Both the position numbers and the translations under genes were made by a program. From a virus, in the IMG/VR virus record IMGVR_UViG_3300026953_000014, positions 1 to 32,843 of that record: 32,843 nt of DNA. One strand, written 5' to 3'. This document shows, in pieces, positions 12,522 through 20,309 of the stretch. The notes beneath the pieces are model-generated. The model was given only the letters and a program-made list of their open reading frames with translations, was not told where the DNA came from and searched no databases. Numbering within the stretch: the stretch's first letter is position 1; each line of letters opens with the position of its first letter.

Positions 12522-13231
12522 CGACTTGGGCAAAATACGTTGCAGGCGTAGCGGTGATCGTGCTGCTGGTGCTGGCAGGCCGCGCGTGGCTAGCTCAGCA
12601 CGATGCAAATCTTGCGGCTGATTCGGCGAAGGGCGCCAGCGCGCCGGTGATTGCCGCGGCGCAGAAACAGATAGATGCTGCGAAGGCTGACGCCGCGAAG
12701 GCAGCATCGGATCGCGACGCGCAGCTGGCGGCGATCGAGCGGCAGCGCAAGGTGCCAGTCACGCCGCAGACCTTTGTCGCGGAGCTGCCGAAGACGATTC
12801 CGTCTCTACCGGAGCCGGTGACTGTGGTCTCGTCGTCGGCGACAAGTTCCGAGAAGCCTGCAGAGACCGGCAGCAAGGCGGCCGCGGGAGGCGTGTTGAT
12901 ACCCGCGGCCGACCTGCAGGCGCTCCAGAACTACAAGCTCGACTGCGACGCGACGGGCGTAAAGCTCGACGCCTGCCAGAAAATCGCCAACGCGCAGCTG
13001 GCGGAGCTGGCCGCCAGCCACACGCAGCTGCAGGCGGTGATCGCTGAGCGCGATGCGGATGAGAGGGTGCTGAAGGGCGGCACATTCTGGCATCGCTTGC
13101 TGCAGACGACGAAGTGCGTAGCGATCTCCGGCGGCGCGGCCGCGGCTGGTGCCTGGGTCGACAAGAGCCAGCGTGCGCGCGGTGCGGCGATCGGTGCAGT
13201 CACGGGCACGGTGGTTTGCGAGGCGTTCTGA
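12518..13231 (+). CDS. Membrane-anchored coiled-coil protein, possible spanin
   Basis: The 237-residue protein has an N-terminal membrane segment (residues 8-26, VAGVAVIVLLVLAGRAWLA), then an Ala/Lys-rich coiled coil (about 45-75), a Pro/Ser-rich linker, a second helical part, and a hydrophobic Gly/Ala-rich tail near the C-terminus (VAISGGAAAAGAW). Three of its cysteines are in the C-terminal half. The plan of inner-membrane anchor plus periplasmic coiled coil beside the lysin fits an inner-membrane spanin (Rz-like), although it is longer than usual. ATG 12518 overlaps the lysin stop as ATGA. Confidence 0.7.
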   Translation: MTTWAKYVAGVAVIVLLVLAGRAWLAQHDANLAADSAKGASAPVIAAAQKQIDAAKADAAKAASDRDAQLAAIERQRKVPVTPQTFVAELPKTIPSLPEPVTVVSSSATSSEKPAETGSKAAAGGVLIPAADLQALQNYKLDCDATGVKLDACQKIANAQLAELAASHTQLQAVIAERDADERVLKGGTFWHRLLQTTKCVAISGGAAAAGAWVDKSQRARGAAIGAVTGTVVCEAF

Positions 13232-13512
13232 TGGGCGCGCTAGATGAGATCGAAAAGCGGGCGGTTGGCTTTCTGGAGGAGAGCGACGGTTCGAAGTCGG
13301 CGAGCCGACTGTGCATGGTGCTCGTTATCGGCGTCACGCTCGGGGTTGTGTTGGGACTCTTTTTCAAAATCCGAGGCCCGATCTCGATGGCGGAGTTCAG
13401 CCTGGCCGTCGAGAAATTGGGGCTCTTCGCGGGGGGCACTTGTACTGCCCTCTATGGCATCAACCGCTTCGGCGATTTCGCTACCAGGCCAAAAGGCCCG
13501 GACAAGGAGTGA
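13231..13512 (+). CDS. Holin-like two-span membrane protein
   Basis: The 93-residue protein has a charged N-terminus and two hydrophobic segments at about residues 28-46 (LCMVLVIGVTLGVVLGLFF) and 59-78, ending in a charged tail (RPKGPDKE). Size, topology and position between the lysin and other membrane proteins fit a class II holin that releases the lysin. ATG 13231 overlaps the previous stop as TGATG. A longer in-frame start at 13114 is rejected because it gives an Arg/Cys-rich out-of-frame-like extension. Confidence 0.7.
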   Translation: MGALDEIEKRAVGFLEESDGSKSASRLCMVLVIGVTLGVVLGLFFKIRGPISMAEFSLAVEKLGLFAGGTCTALYGINRFGDFATRPKGPDKE

Positions 13513-13517
13513 ACCGT

Positions 13518-13694
13518 ATGTGGTACGTCGCATGTGTTCTTTTGGGCGTCGTTGTCGGCGCAGGTCTCTATCGTCGCTTCGGCGCTTCGGCTTCGGCAAA
13601 GTTCGCCCAGGTCGAGACGGCTGTGCGCAACCTCGAGCTCTCTGTGAGCTCACGCCTGCAGGCGGTCGAAGAAGCGCTCGGCCTCAAGAAGTAG
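13518..13694 (+). CDS. Small single-span membrane protein, 58 aa
   Basis: One membrane segment (residues 2-19, WYVACVLLGVVVGAGLYR) is followed by an amphipathic helix to the C-terminus. ATG 13518 has AAGGAG eight bases upstream; a GTG at 13509 overlaps that ribosome site. It is probably part of the lysis cassette, as an antiholin or accessory spanin, but this is inferred only from context and topology. Confidence 0.65.
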   Translation: MWYVACVLLGVVVGAGLYRRFGASASAKFAQVETAVRNLELSVSSRLQAVEEALGLKK

Positions 13695-13868
13695 AGTTCG
13701 CCGCCGCATAGACGGCGCTGAAAGGACGTAGCTCGCCAGATGGACTGTATCGCAATCGTTGTTTCGATCGTGCTCCTGCTGGCGATCCACTCGGAAATCC
13801 GGCGGCCCTGTCCGCAGAGCCGCACGCATCACACACGCGCACTGCGCATTGCCCTGGGAGAGTCACCT
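13695..13868. other. Short stretch before the Ig-like gene
   Basis: No independent gene is supported. The frame of the downstream Ig-like gene stays open from an ATG at 13740 and would add a 43-residue N-terminus with a membrane-like segment (CIAIVVSIVLLLAIHSEI), but its AAAGGA site is 13 bases away. A small GC stem (CGCCG/CGGCG) lies near 13699-13714. Confidence 0.4.
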
Positions 13869-14198
13869 ATGAATTCAGCAGTTCTGATCGTTGGCCAGTC
13901 GACGATTGCCAAGGCCGTTCCGCTTGAGTCGGACGGCACCACCGAAAACATCAACGCCGTGGTCACGTCGGCGAGCTGGTCAGTCAGCGATCCGGCCATC
14001 CTGGAGCAGACCGTCAACTCCGACCTCACTGCGACCTATAAGGCCCTGGCGGCAGGTACGGCGAGCGTCAGCCTCTCGGCCGTTGTGACCGATGCAGACG
14101 GCACGATCACCACCCTGTCCGCGTCGGCCACGGTGAGCGTCAGCGCTCCTCCGGCGCGCACGGCGAGCATCGGCATCGAGTTCAGCACGCCTGCCTAG
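13869..14198 (+). CDS. Ig-like (Big-type) beta-sandwich protein, 109 aa
   Basis: The sequence reads as one bacterial Ig-like domain: a beta strand (SAVLIVGQSTIAKAVPLE), the characteristic W-S-V-S-D-P motif at about residues 38-43, then TYKALAAGTASVSLSAVVTD. Big-type domains occur on phage surface proteins, where they bind host-cell carbohydrates. ATG 13869 has GGGAGAG seven bases upstream; without the possible 13740 start there is no signal peptide. Placement before the terminase genes is unusual for a virion surface protein. Its role may be decoration of the particle or host surface. Confidence 0.7.
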   Translation: MNSAVLIVGQSTIAKAVPLESDGTTENINAVVTSASWSVSDPAILEQTVNSDLTATYKALAAGTASVSLSAVVTDADGTITTLSASATVSVSAPPARTASIGIEFSTPA

Positions 14199-14215
14199 AC
14201 GGCGATCCACTCAAC

Positions 14216-14237
14216 GCCGGCGCGCTGATGCGCCGGC
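14216..14237 (+). other. Perfect GC hairpin between two small beta-protein genes
   Basis: An 8-bp perfect stem (GCCGGCGC / GCGCCGGC) with a six-base loop fills most of the 63-base gap before the next gene. No T-run follows. It belongs to the series of hairpins in late-region gaps. Confidence 0.6.
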
Positions 14238-14261
14238 ACAACCTTAAAGCGGGAGAGACCT

Positions 14262-14771
14262 GTGAGACGACACATCGGATTGCTGATTGCCCTGGCGCTG
14301 CTGCTGCCCATCGCGGGTCTCGCCGCAGCGCCAACGAAGCCTGCGGCCGCATCCGCGAAGACGCCGAGCACGCGGCTGACGCTGCGCGCCCAGGCGAGCG
14401 GCACCACGACGGGCGTGCCCAGCGGCATCGATTACAGCTGGACGCCTGGCGACAATGCTGCGCCGCCCTGCTCGACCACGACAACGACCAACTGCATCCT
14501 CGGCCAGCAGCTGACGATCACGCTGCCTGGCGGCGGCGAGCTCATCATCCAGGCCGGCACAGGCACGGGCCAGATCGGCCCAGCTGATGCGGCGTACTCA
14601 TGGGCACCCGGCGGGCAGATTGCCTACGGGACATATCAATCGAGTTTGGTGACGGCGGCCTACGACAACAGCGGTGCGCTGATCCTGTCCTCTGCTGCGG
14701 TGGCCACAACGGTCAACGCACTGACGACGCTCAATCCGCCGACCGGGCTCGCGGGCGTGGTGCACAAGTGA
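14262..14771 (+). CDS. Exported beta-rich protein with signal peptide, 169 aa
   Basis: The GTG start at 14262 (GGGAGAG upstream) begins a signal peptide, RRHIGLLIALALLLPIAGLAA, with cleavage likely after AAA. The mature part is Thr/Gly/Ala-rich with a repeated YSWTPGD / YSWAPGG motif, suggesting two copies of a small beta motif. It has two cysteines (PPCSTT, NCILG) that could pair. I do not recognise the family. It forms a run with the Ig-like gene before it and the lipoprotein-like gene after it, with which it overlaps by TGATG. Confidence 0.65.
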   Translation: MRRHIGLLIALALLLPIAGLAAAPTKPAAASAKTPSTRLTLRAQASGTTTGVPSGIDYSWTPGDNAAPPCSTTTTTNCILGQQLTITLPGGGELIIQAGTGTGQIGPADAAYSWAPGGQIAYGTYQSSLVTAAYDNSGALILSSAAVATTVNALTTLNPPTGLAGVVHK

Positions 14772-15079
14772 TGCGGATCCTCGCCATTGCGGTGATCTGC
14801 TGCGCGGGCTGTGCCGCGGCGCACCAGCGGCCTGTCGAGTTGACCTGGACGGGCGACGGCAACGACGGCACACTCGGGTCGGCCGACGTAGCCGTCTGCG
14901 GAGCTCGTGACTGCAAAACCGGCTTTGAGGTCCGCGACGAGACGGCCGGCACGTCGACGCCGCTGCCGATTACGTCGCGGAGCTATCTCGGATCGGACGC
15001 GACGCATCGGTATGCGATCCGGACTGTCGGCCTCGATCACGAGGGCAGCGTCCTGGTCTCGCCCTGGGAGGAACCATGA
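14771..15079 (+). CDS. Small exported fibronectin-like protein, possible lipoprotein
   Basis: The 102-residue product starts with a short hydrophobic signal ending in cysteines (MRILAIAVICCAGCAAAHQ). C15 could be lipidated, though the preceding residues are not a standard lipobox. The rest resembles a single fibronectin type III-like domain (RPVELTWTGDGNDGT, later YAIRTVGLDHEGS). ATG 14771 overlaps the previous stop as TGATG. Beside a spanin-like gene it could be an outer-membrane spanin partner, but the beta-rich body fits a binding protein better. Confidence 0.6.
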   Translation: MRILAIAVICCAGCAAAHQRPVELTWTGDGNDGTLGSADVAVCGARDCKTGFEVRDETAGTSTPLPITSRSYLGSDATHRYAIRTVGLDHEGSVLVSPWEEP

Positions 15080-15312
15080 GGGCGGCAACGGGGCAGTGGA
15101 AGCCGAACAACCGGCGGCAGCGGGAGCTCTGGCAGAAGCTCCTCTTTGTATGGATAGGGCTCTTCCTTTTCGGTGCGCTTTGCGCCTGCCTCCAGAGCTG
15201 TGACGGAGGCGGCGGCTACGGCCGCAGATGTTTCGCCCGGCGGGGCACTTTCGGGGTGCCGGAACGGGCCGGAAGACGATTTTCGGATTTCGGGCCGCCA
15301 CGAGGGCGGTGA
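15076..15312 (+). CDS. Small membrane protein, 78 aa, uncertain C-terminus
   Basis: A basic N-terminus (residues 1-20) and one membrane segment (about 22-40, LLFVWIGLFLFGALCACL) look genuine, and ATG 15076 overlaps the previous stop as ATGA. The last 30 residues are Gly/Arg-rich and read like translation of non-coding G-rich DNA, so the functional gene may have been truncated or frameshifted. Role unknown; perhaps lysis-related by location. Confidence 0.5.
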   Translation: MRAATGQWKPNNRRQRELWQKLLFVWIGLFLFGALCACLQSCDGGGGYGRRCFARRGTFGVPERAGRRFSDFGPPRGR

Positions 15313-15360
15313 GGCGTCGGGTAAGGGGATGGGCGCGAAAAATTCAAGAACGGCGTTCTC

Positions 15361-15396
15361 GGGGCGCTGGCGGGCGAAACAGGGGCGGTTTTGGGG
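15361..15396 (+). other. Canonical G-quadruplex motif in a G-rich stretch
   Basis: Four G-runs (15361-15364, 15372-15374, 15382-15385, 15393-15396) are separated by three loops of exactly seven bases, meeting the standard G-quadruplex rule. They lie within the non-coding gap 15313-15439, whose plus strand (and the preceding 80 bases) has many other runs of three to five Gs. No other gene or repeat is seen in this gap. Confidence 0.6.
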
Positions 15397-15439
15397 TCTG
15401 GTTTGACCCCCGAAGGACGAAAAGGGGGAGCTTGGGGTG

Positions 15440-15958
15440 ATGGAGGCGGCATTGGGCGAGGTGAAATTGCCGAGCGGCGAGGTGGAGGCGAAGTTCCGGT
15501 CTGGGTGGCTACGGCATTTCCGGGTCGTCCTGAGTTCAGCGAGTGGCGCGGCGGTGGTGCTGGGCATTTTTACCCTTCTCCAGCAGCGCCCTTCGGAGGG
15601 GTTCCGGTTGCTGGACTCGTGGGGGCCGTGGCCAGTGCTCGCGATTGTGGTGCTTGTCCTGGCCGCGCCCTTTCTCGCCAGGCTGAGCGAGACCATCGGG
15701 AGTGCCTTCACGGCGATCGTCGCTCACACGCAGCGGACGGCCGACGCGCAGACCAAGACGGCCGAGGCACTGAGCGAACTCGCCGACTACGGCAAGCGGC
15801 AGTTTGAGGAGGTGGAACGACTGGCCGTGTATGCGGCCAGGGAGTTTCCGGGGGTCTATGAGCGCTTCGATCAAACAGACCAGGCGCTCAAGGAGCTGGC
15901 GACATCGATGACGCTGCTTCACCAGCGGCTCGATAGCGGCAAGGGGGAAAGCAGGTAG
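15440..15958 (+). CDS. Two-span membrane protein with C-terminal coiled coil
   Basis: The 172-residue protein has membrane segments at about residues 32-48 (SSASGAAVVLGIFTLL) and 63-81 (WPVLAIVVLVLAAPFLARL), followed by a long amphipathic helix from about 85 to the end, probably a coiled coil. I do not recognise the family. The start is placed at ATG 15440; a GTG just before it is possible. It is four bases from the next gene and may be the last lysis-related or a membrane-associated structural gene. Confidence 0.6.
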   Translation: MEAALGEVKLPSGEVEAKFRSGWLRHFRVVLSSASGAAVVLGIFTLLQQRPSEGFRLLDSWGPWPVLAIVVLVLAAPFLARLSETIGSAFTAIVAHTQRTADAQTKTAEALSELADYGKRQFEEVERLAVYAAREFPGVYERFDQTDQALKELATSMTLLHQRLDSGKGESR

Positions 15959-15961
15959 GCA

Positions 15962-16294
15962 ATGGGGACCGAGATGAGAGCGGAACGCGAACTGATTCAG
16001 GCACGCCGGCGACGGGGCATCATCCTCAAGCTGGTGCGGCAGGGGCATGAGAACCAGTTTTCGCGCATGGATGACTTCGAGGTCTGGGCCATGCTGCAGA
16101 AACTGGGCCAGAGCATTGGCCGGGACCAGGCACTGACCTTGCTGCAGGATCTCGAAGTGCTCGACTACATCGACTACAAGTCGTCGATCAATGAAATCAC
16201 CGGCCGCACTGAGCTGAGCCAGATCCAGCTCACGGCAAACGGACTGCGGTTCGTGACAGCCGGCCGCAGCAATGACGATGTGCTGTTCGCCTGA
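15962..16294 (+). CDS. Small winged-helix-like protein before terminase genes
   Basis: The 110-residue protein contains a helical core followed by a beta wing (VLDYIDYKSSINEITGRTELSQIQLT), consistent with a winged helix. Mu-type phages carry a similar-sized protein immediately before the DUF3486/terminase genes as I recall, with unassigned function. ATG 15962 follows AGGTAGG; ATG 15974 is an alternative. A role in packaging initiation or DNA recognition is plausible from position only. Confidence 0.7.
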   Translation: MGTEMRAERELIQARRRRGIILKLVRQGHENQFSRMDDFEVWAMLQKLGQSIGRDQALTLLQDLEVLDYIDYKSSINEITGRTELSQIQLTANGLRFVTAGRSNDDVLFA

Positions 16295-16296
16295 CC

Positions 16297-17043
16297 ATGA
16301 CAAAGCCGAGACCAAAAACCGGAGAACCACGCGTCAAGCGGCAGCCGCTCAAGATCGACCAGCTGCCGCAGCCTGTCCGCGAATCGATCCAAGGGCTCTA
16401 TGATCGCGGGCGCACTTGGATGGAGATCGAGGAGCAGTCAGCACGGCCCTACAGCGATCAGTGGGAGCAGGACGGCGGCGGCTTTGTGCCATGGGAAAAG
16501 CTCGATCTGACCGTGCTCGAGGAGTTTCCGCAGCTGCGGATCCCGAAGTCGACGCTGCAGCGCTGGTATGACTTGCGCGTGCGCCAGGCGCGAGACCAAG
16601 TGCTCCGGGAGAGCGCCAAAGCGCGCGAGTTTGCGGCCGCGTTCGCTGGGGCTGATCTCAGCGGCGCAAACTCCGCTGTGGTCAACGCGCTTCGCGACCA
16701 GGTGTTTTCGCTGATGCAGGAAGCGAGCGTCAGCGATCGCATGCTGCTGGTGAAGAACCTACAGAACCTCACGCTGGCCATGACCCGCATTCAGCGAGTG
16801 GAGCTGCAAGCCAAACGTGTTGATGCGGACATTGCAAAGGCCGAGGCCGAGCGCGCCAAGCTCGCGGCCGAGGCTGGCGATCCGCGCGAGATTTACCTGC
16901 TCGCCGCGCAGGATCTGCTGAAGAAGCTGCGCAGCCGCAAACAGGTGCGCGAAGTCATCGACCCGATTCAAGAGGATCTAGTCCAGGAGCTATCTCATGC
17001 CGCTGAAGCGTTCGCAAAACAAGTCGAAGCGTCAGCGGCGTGA
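16297..17043 (+). CDS. Terminase small-subunit-like protein (DUF3486, Mu gp27-like)
   Basis: The 248-residue protein has an N-terminal HTH-like segment (residues 20-100) containing KIDQLPQPVRESIQGLY and, after a Trp-rich loop, IPKSTLQRWYDLRVR, then a long helical part with a coiled coil at about 165-190 (KRVDADIAKAEAERAKLAAE). This fits the DUF3486 family placed before the large terminase in Mu-like phages, which recognises phage DNA for packaging. It ends 47 bases inside the large terminase gene. ATG 16297 follows the previous stop by two bases. Confidence 0.8.
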   Translation: MTKPRPKTGEPRVKRQPLKIDQLPQPVRESIQGLYDRGRTWMEIEEQSARPYSDQWEQDGGGFVPWEKLDLTVLEEFPQLRIPKSTLQRWYDLRVRQARDQVLRESAKAREFAAAFAGADLSGANSAVVNALRDQVFSLMQEASVSDRMLLVKNLQNLTLAMTRIQRVELQAKRVDADIAKAEAERAKLAAEAGDPREIYLLAAQDLLKKLRSRKQVREVIDPIQEDLVQELSHAAEAFAKQVEASAA

Positions 17044-18628
17044 CGAAGCCGGCGCAAGCCTACGTGCGGCGTTCGACAAAGTCCCCGTCAATGTCCCCGT
17101 AGCCAGCGCCGATCCGACGCGCAAAGATGCAGGTCAGCTGCTCAACCAGGCATGGCAGCTTGCCACGGACATCACCGCATTCGCGGTGAAGTACCTACAT
17201 CACTTCATGGAGGATCCGGAGACCGGAAAATTCATTGAACCGGCCGAGTTCCACCGTGAGCTGTATACGATCCTGCTCACTGAACGCTTCGCAGCGATCG
17301 CTGCGCCACGCGAACACGCAAAGTCGACCGTTGTCTCGGTTATCTTTCCGCTTTATTGCATCTGCTACAAGCTGCGCCGCTTCATCGTTCTCATCGGCGA
17401 TACGCAGCCGAACGCAGCGCTGCAGCTCGCCTCGATCAAGGAAGAACTCGAATCCAACGCCAAGCTGCGCGAGGACTTTGGCGACCTGGCTGGCGACAAG
17501 AAGTGGGACGTCAACGATTGCCGCACGTCCACGGGCATTACGATCGTCGCCCGCGGTGCAGGCCAGAGCATGCGCGGCCTGCGTTATCGGCAGTACCGCC
17601 CTGACCTGATCATCTGCGACGATCTCGAAAACGAAGAGGGCGTCGACAATCCAGAGACGCGCGAAAAGCTCATGAAGTGGTTCAAGGGAACTGTCATGAG
17701 TCTGGGCAAGAGCGCCCAGATCTTCGTGGTCGGTACGATCCTGCACTTCGATTCGTTCCTCTCAAATCTGTTGGACCCCGAGAAGTTTCCGCGGTTCGTA
17801 AAGCGGCGCTACGAGGCCGTCGACGACGAGTGGACAGTGGAATCGGTGCTGTGGTCGGCGAAGTGGGACCTGCAGTCGCTGAAGGATAAAGAGATCGACG
17901 TCGGTTCGATCTTCTTCAACCAGGAGTTTCGCAATCGTCCGATCAGTGCCGATACACAGGTGTTTCAGGAGGAGTGGATTATCCGGCATCAGTACCGCCG
18001 TGCGGAGCTCGAAGGGAAGCAGGTCATCAAGGTGACCTACTACGACCCGGCGATCAGCCAAAAGCGGCGTGCAGATTTCTTCGCGTCAGTGACGCTGGGA
18101 GTCGATTCTGAGGGCGTGCTGTTCGTGGACCGCGCTACGCAACACAAGATGCCGTACACGAAGCAAAAGCAATTCATCCTGGATCGCTACGACGAGGAGC
18201 AACCATACATCGTCGGCATCGAGATCCAGGCGTACCAGGAAGCGCTCAAGCAGGAAATCGACGAGCAGAGCCGGAAGACAGGCCGATACATCAACGTGGT
18301 CGGTGTGGCGAACCTGACGGACAAATTTCTCCGGATATCGAGCATCTCGTCTCTGGTCGAAAACGGCACGATCCGCTTCTGCCTGGATGGCACACAGAAG
18401 ACGCTGATCCAACAGCTGCTCTACCTGGGCAAGATCAAGGACGATCTGGCTGACGCGCTGCAGGGCGCTGTTCAGCTGGCGCGTATGTTCAACGGCCGTG
18501 CGGCGTTCGCGGTTTCTAAAACGCAGACAGGTGGCCGCAATCCAGATGCCGGCCGGGAAATTATGGGCGGCCATAGCCGCGGAAGCGGCGATTCCATCGT
18601 CCGCGAGAGGAGATCGAGATGGGCTTGA
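16997..18628 (+). CDS. Terminase large subunit (packaging ATPase and nuclease)
   Basis: The 543-residue motor protein has an ATPase domain with a Walker-A-like motif at residues 103-111 (APREHAKST), a Walker B at 203-210 (DLIICDDL, with E211), and the nuclease domain starting near 345. Nuclease acid residues are likely D350 (TYYDPAIS), E409 (VGIEIQAYQ) and D483/D486 (DDLADAL). The R-E-H-A-K-S loop is typical of terminases packaging by headful, as in Mu-like phages. It should cut and pump phage DNA with its flanking host DNA. The basic N-terminal 15 residues may bind DNA. AGGAGC precedes ATG 16997, and the gene overlaps its neighbours at both ends. Confidence 0.93.
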   Translation: MPLKRSQNKSKRQRRDEAGASLRAAFDKVPVNVPVASADPTRKDAGQLLNQAWQLATDITAFAVKYLHHFMEDPETGKFIEPAEFHRELYTILLTERFAAIAAPREHAKSTVVSVIFPLYCICYKLRRFIVLIGDTQPNAALQLASIKEELESNAKLREDFGDLAGDKKWDVNDCRTSTGITIVARGAGQSMRGLRYRQYRPDLIICDDLENEEGVDNPETREKLMKWFKGTVMSLGKSAQIFVVGTILHFDSFLSNLLDPEKFPRFVKRRYEAVDDEWTVESVLWSAKWDLQSLKDKEIDVGSIFFNQEFRNRPISADTQVFQEEWIIRHQYRRAELEGKQVIKVTYYDPAISQKRRADFFASVTLGVDSEGVLFVDRATQHKMPYTKQKQFILDRYDEEQPYIVGIEIQAYQEALKQEIDEQSRKTGRYINVVGVANLTDKFLRISSISSLVENGTIRFCLDGTQKTLIQQLLYLGKIKDDLADALQGAVQLARMFNGRAAFAVSKTQTGGRNPDAGREIMGGHSRGSGDSIVRERRSRWA

Positions 18629-20307
18629 TTCCGCAGCGAGTCAAAGACATGCTTACGCGCCGGAGCACGACCGAGCGCATGAATGCCACCGTGATGACCA
18701 CGGCCGAATCCTTGCGCTGGGATGCAGCGCACAAGGATGGTGAACAAAAGAAGCTGTTCGATCTGGCTCAGTCGATCCTAAAGACCGGCAAGCTGACCAA
18801 AGAGCAACGCGCGCAGATGCAGGAGTTCATGACGTCGGAGGCCGTCGCGCCGCAGCTCTTCACGCTGACCACGGGCGACGGCGAAGATCCCGGTTTCCGG
18901 CGCATTACGTCGCTGGCCACGCTGCGCGACCTAAACCCGCTCATGCATGACCGCATGCTACAGGTCTGCTATTTTCTCCGCGTCACCACGCCGTTCGGCA
19001 AACGCATCGTCGAGATCCTGACTGACTACACCATCGGCAAGGGCGTGCGCATCACCGCGAAGGATCCGCGCGTGCAGGATGTGATCGACGACTTCTGGGA
19101 CGACGAAGTCAACAACATGGACGACAACGTCGAGCAGTGGTCAGACGAGCTGACCACGTTCGGCGAAGAATGCATCCCGGTGGCTGTCAATCCTGTGAGC
19201 GGCCAGGTGCGCGTCGGTTACATCGACCCGATGAACATCGACACCATCCAGTTCGCGGAGATGGCCACAGCCAACGGCACGGCGTCGATCAATGTGCCGT
19301 ACGCGGTACGTCTACGCCGCGAAGTGGGTGAAGTTCTGCAGAAGCCGATGCAGTTGGTGCGTCGCATTGAGGACGTGAATTCGCCGGCATTTGGCTTTCT
19401 GGACGGTGAATGCTTCTACTTCACGCTGAACAAGGCAAAGTCTGCGAGCCGCGGCTTCAGTGAGCTGTTCGCTCTGGCCGACTGGATCGATCTGTTCGAC
19501 CAGATGATCTTCGACTTCGGCGACAAGGTGCGCTTTCTCAACCAGTTCATCTGGCACTACACAGTGAACGGTGCCGACAACACGAAGGTCAAAGAGTTCA
19601 AGGATTCGCTCACCAAAGATCCGCCAAAACAGGGCGGCATGCTTGTTACGAATGAGCAGGTGAAGGCGGAGCCGCTGACTCCGGATTTCAAGGGATCGGA
19701 TATGAACGACGGTTCGTCGATGGTCAAGAAGTACGGCCTCGGCGGTGCGGGTATTCCGCCTGTGCTGATGGGTGACGGTGACGACGCAAACCGTGCGGCG
19801 TCGCTCGAGATGAACGCGCCCTTCGTCAAGAAGATCCAGAAGCGCCAGAACCACCTCGGCCGTTGCCTCACGCAGGTGCTGACATTCCAGATCGAGTGGG
19901 CGCAGCGTGTAGGCGCGTTGCCTAAGGGAATCGACACGAGCTTCGCGATCGAGTTCCCAGAGATCGTAGTCAAGGATCTGGCGAAGGGTGCGAGCACGCT
20001 CACTGGCGTTGCCACGGCTGTGCAGACAGCGCAGGAAGAAGGCTGGATCACTGGCGCTACTGCGGCGCGCGCCGTGCACACCGTTATGAGCGAGATCGGC
20101 GTCGACATCCCCGACACGGCCGAGGAGTACAAAAACGCCCAGGATGAGAAGAAGCAGCGTGACGCAGACAAACAGGCGCAGTTCTACGATCAAGGACGCC
20201 TGGCTGCAGCGCTGAACGCGAAAACGCCGAACGGCAACGGTGATGCAGCAGGCGAAGGCCCCGACGCCGAGATGATCAACGATGCGGATGCCAAGGAGCC
20301 TGAATAG
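18619..20307 (+). CDS. Portal protein
   Basis: The 562-residue protein forms the dodecameric ring through which DNA enters the head. Evidence is position after the terminase, size, and portal-like features: an N-terminal helical region, a central block (residues about 105-215) with RVTTPFGKRIVEILTDYTIG and an acidic VIDDFWDDEVNN, a long helix near 300-330, the segment GGAGIPPVLMGDGDDANRA (about 375-393) typical of portal helical cores, and an acidic Ala/Asn-rich C-terminus. A GAGGAGA ribosome site precedes ATG 18619, which overlaps the terminase end by ten bases. It is longer than the Mu portal (gp29), so the exact portal family is uncertain. Confidence 0.88.
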   Translation: MGLIPQRVKDMLTRRSTTERMNATVMTTAESLRWDAAHKDGEQKKLFDLAQSILKTGKLTKEQRAQMQEFMTSEAVAPQLFTLTTGDGEDPGFRRITSLATLRDLNPLMHDRMLQVCYFLRVTTPFGKRIVEILTDYTIGKGVRITAKDPRVQDVIDDFWDDEVNNMDDNVEQWSDELTTFGEECIPVAVNPVSGQVRVGYIDPMNIDTIQFAEMATANGTASINVPYAVRLRREVGEVLQKPMQLVRRIEDVNSPAFGFLDGECFYFTLNKAKSASRGFSELFALADWIDLFDQMIFDFGDKVRFLNQFIWHYTVNGADNTKVKEFKDSLTKDPPKQGGMLVTNEQVKAEPLTPDFKGSDMNDGSSMVKKYGLGGAGIPPVLMGDGDDANRAASLEMNAPFVKKIQKRQNHLGRCLTQVLTFQIEWAQRVGALPKGIDTSFAIEFPEIVVKDLAKGASTLTGVATAVQTAQEEGWITGATAARAVHTVMSEIGVDIPDTAEEYKNAQDEKKQRDADKQAQFYDQGRLAAALNAKTPNGNGDAAGEGPDAEMINDADAKEPE

Positions 20308-20309
20308 CA

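Noticed and set aside
13740-13868. Membrane-anchored N-terminal extension of the Ig-like protein
   Set aside because: The hydrophobic stretch is suggestive, but the ribosome site is 13 bases from ATG 13740, whereas ATG 13869 has GGGAGAG at seven bases. It remains possible.
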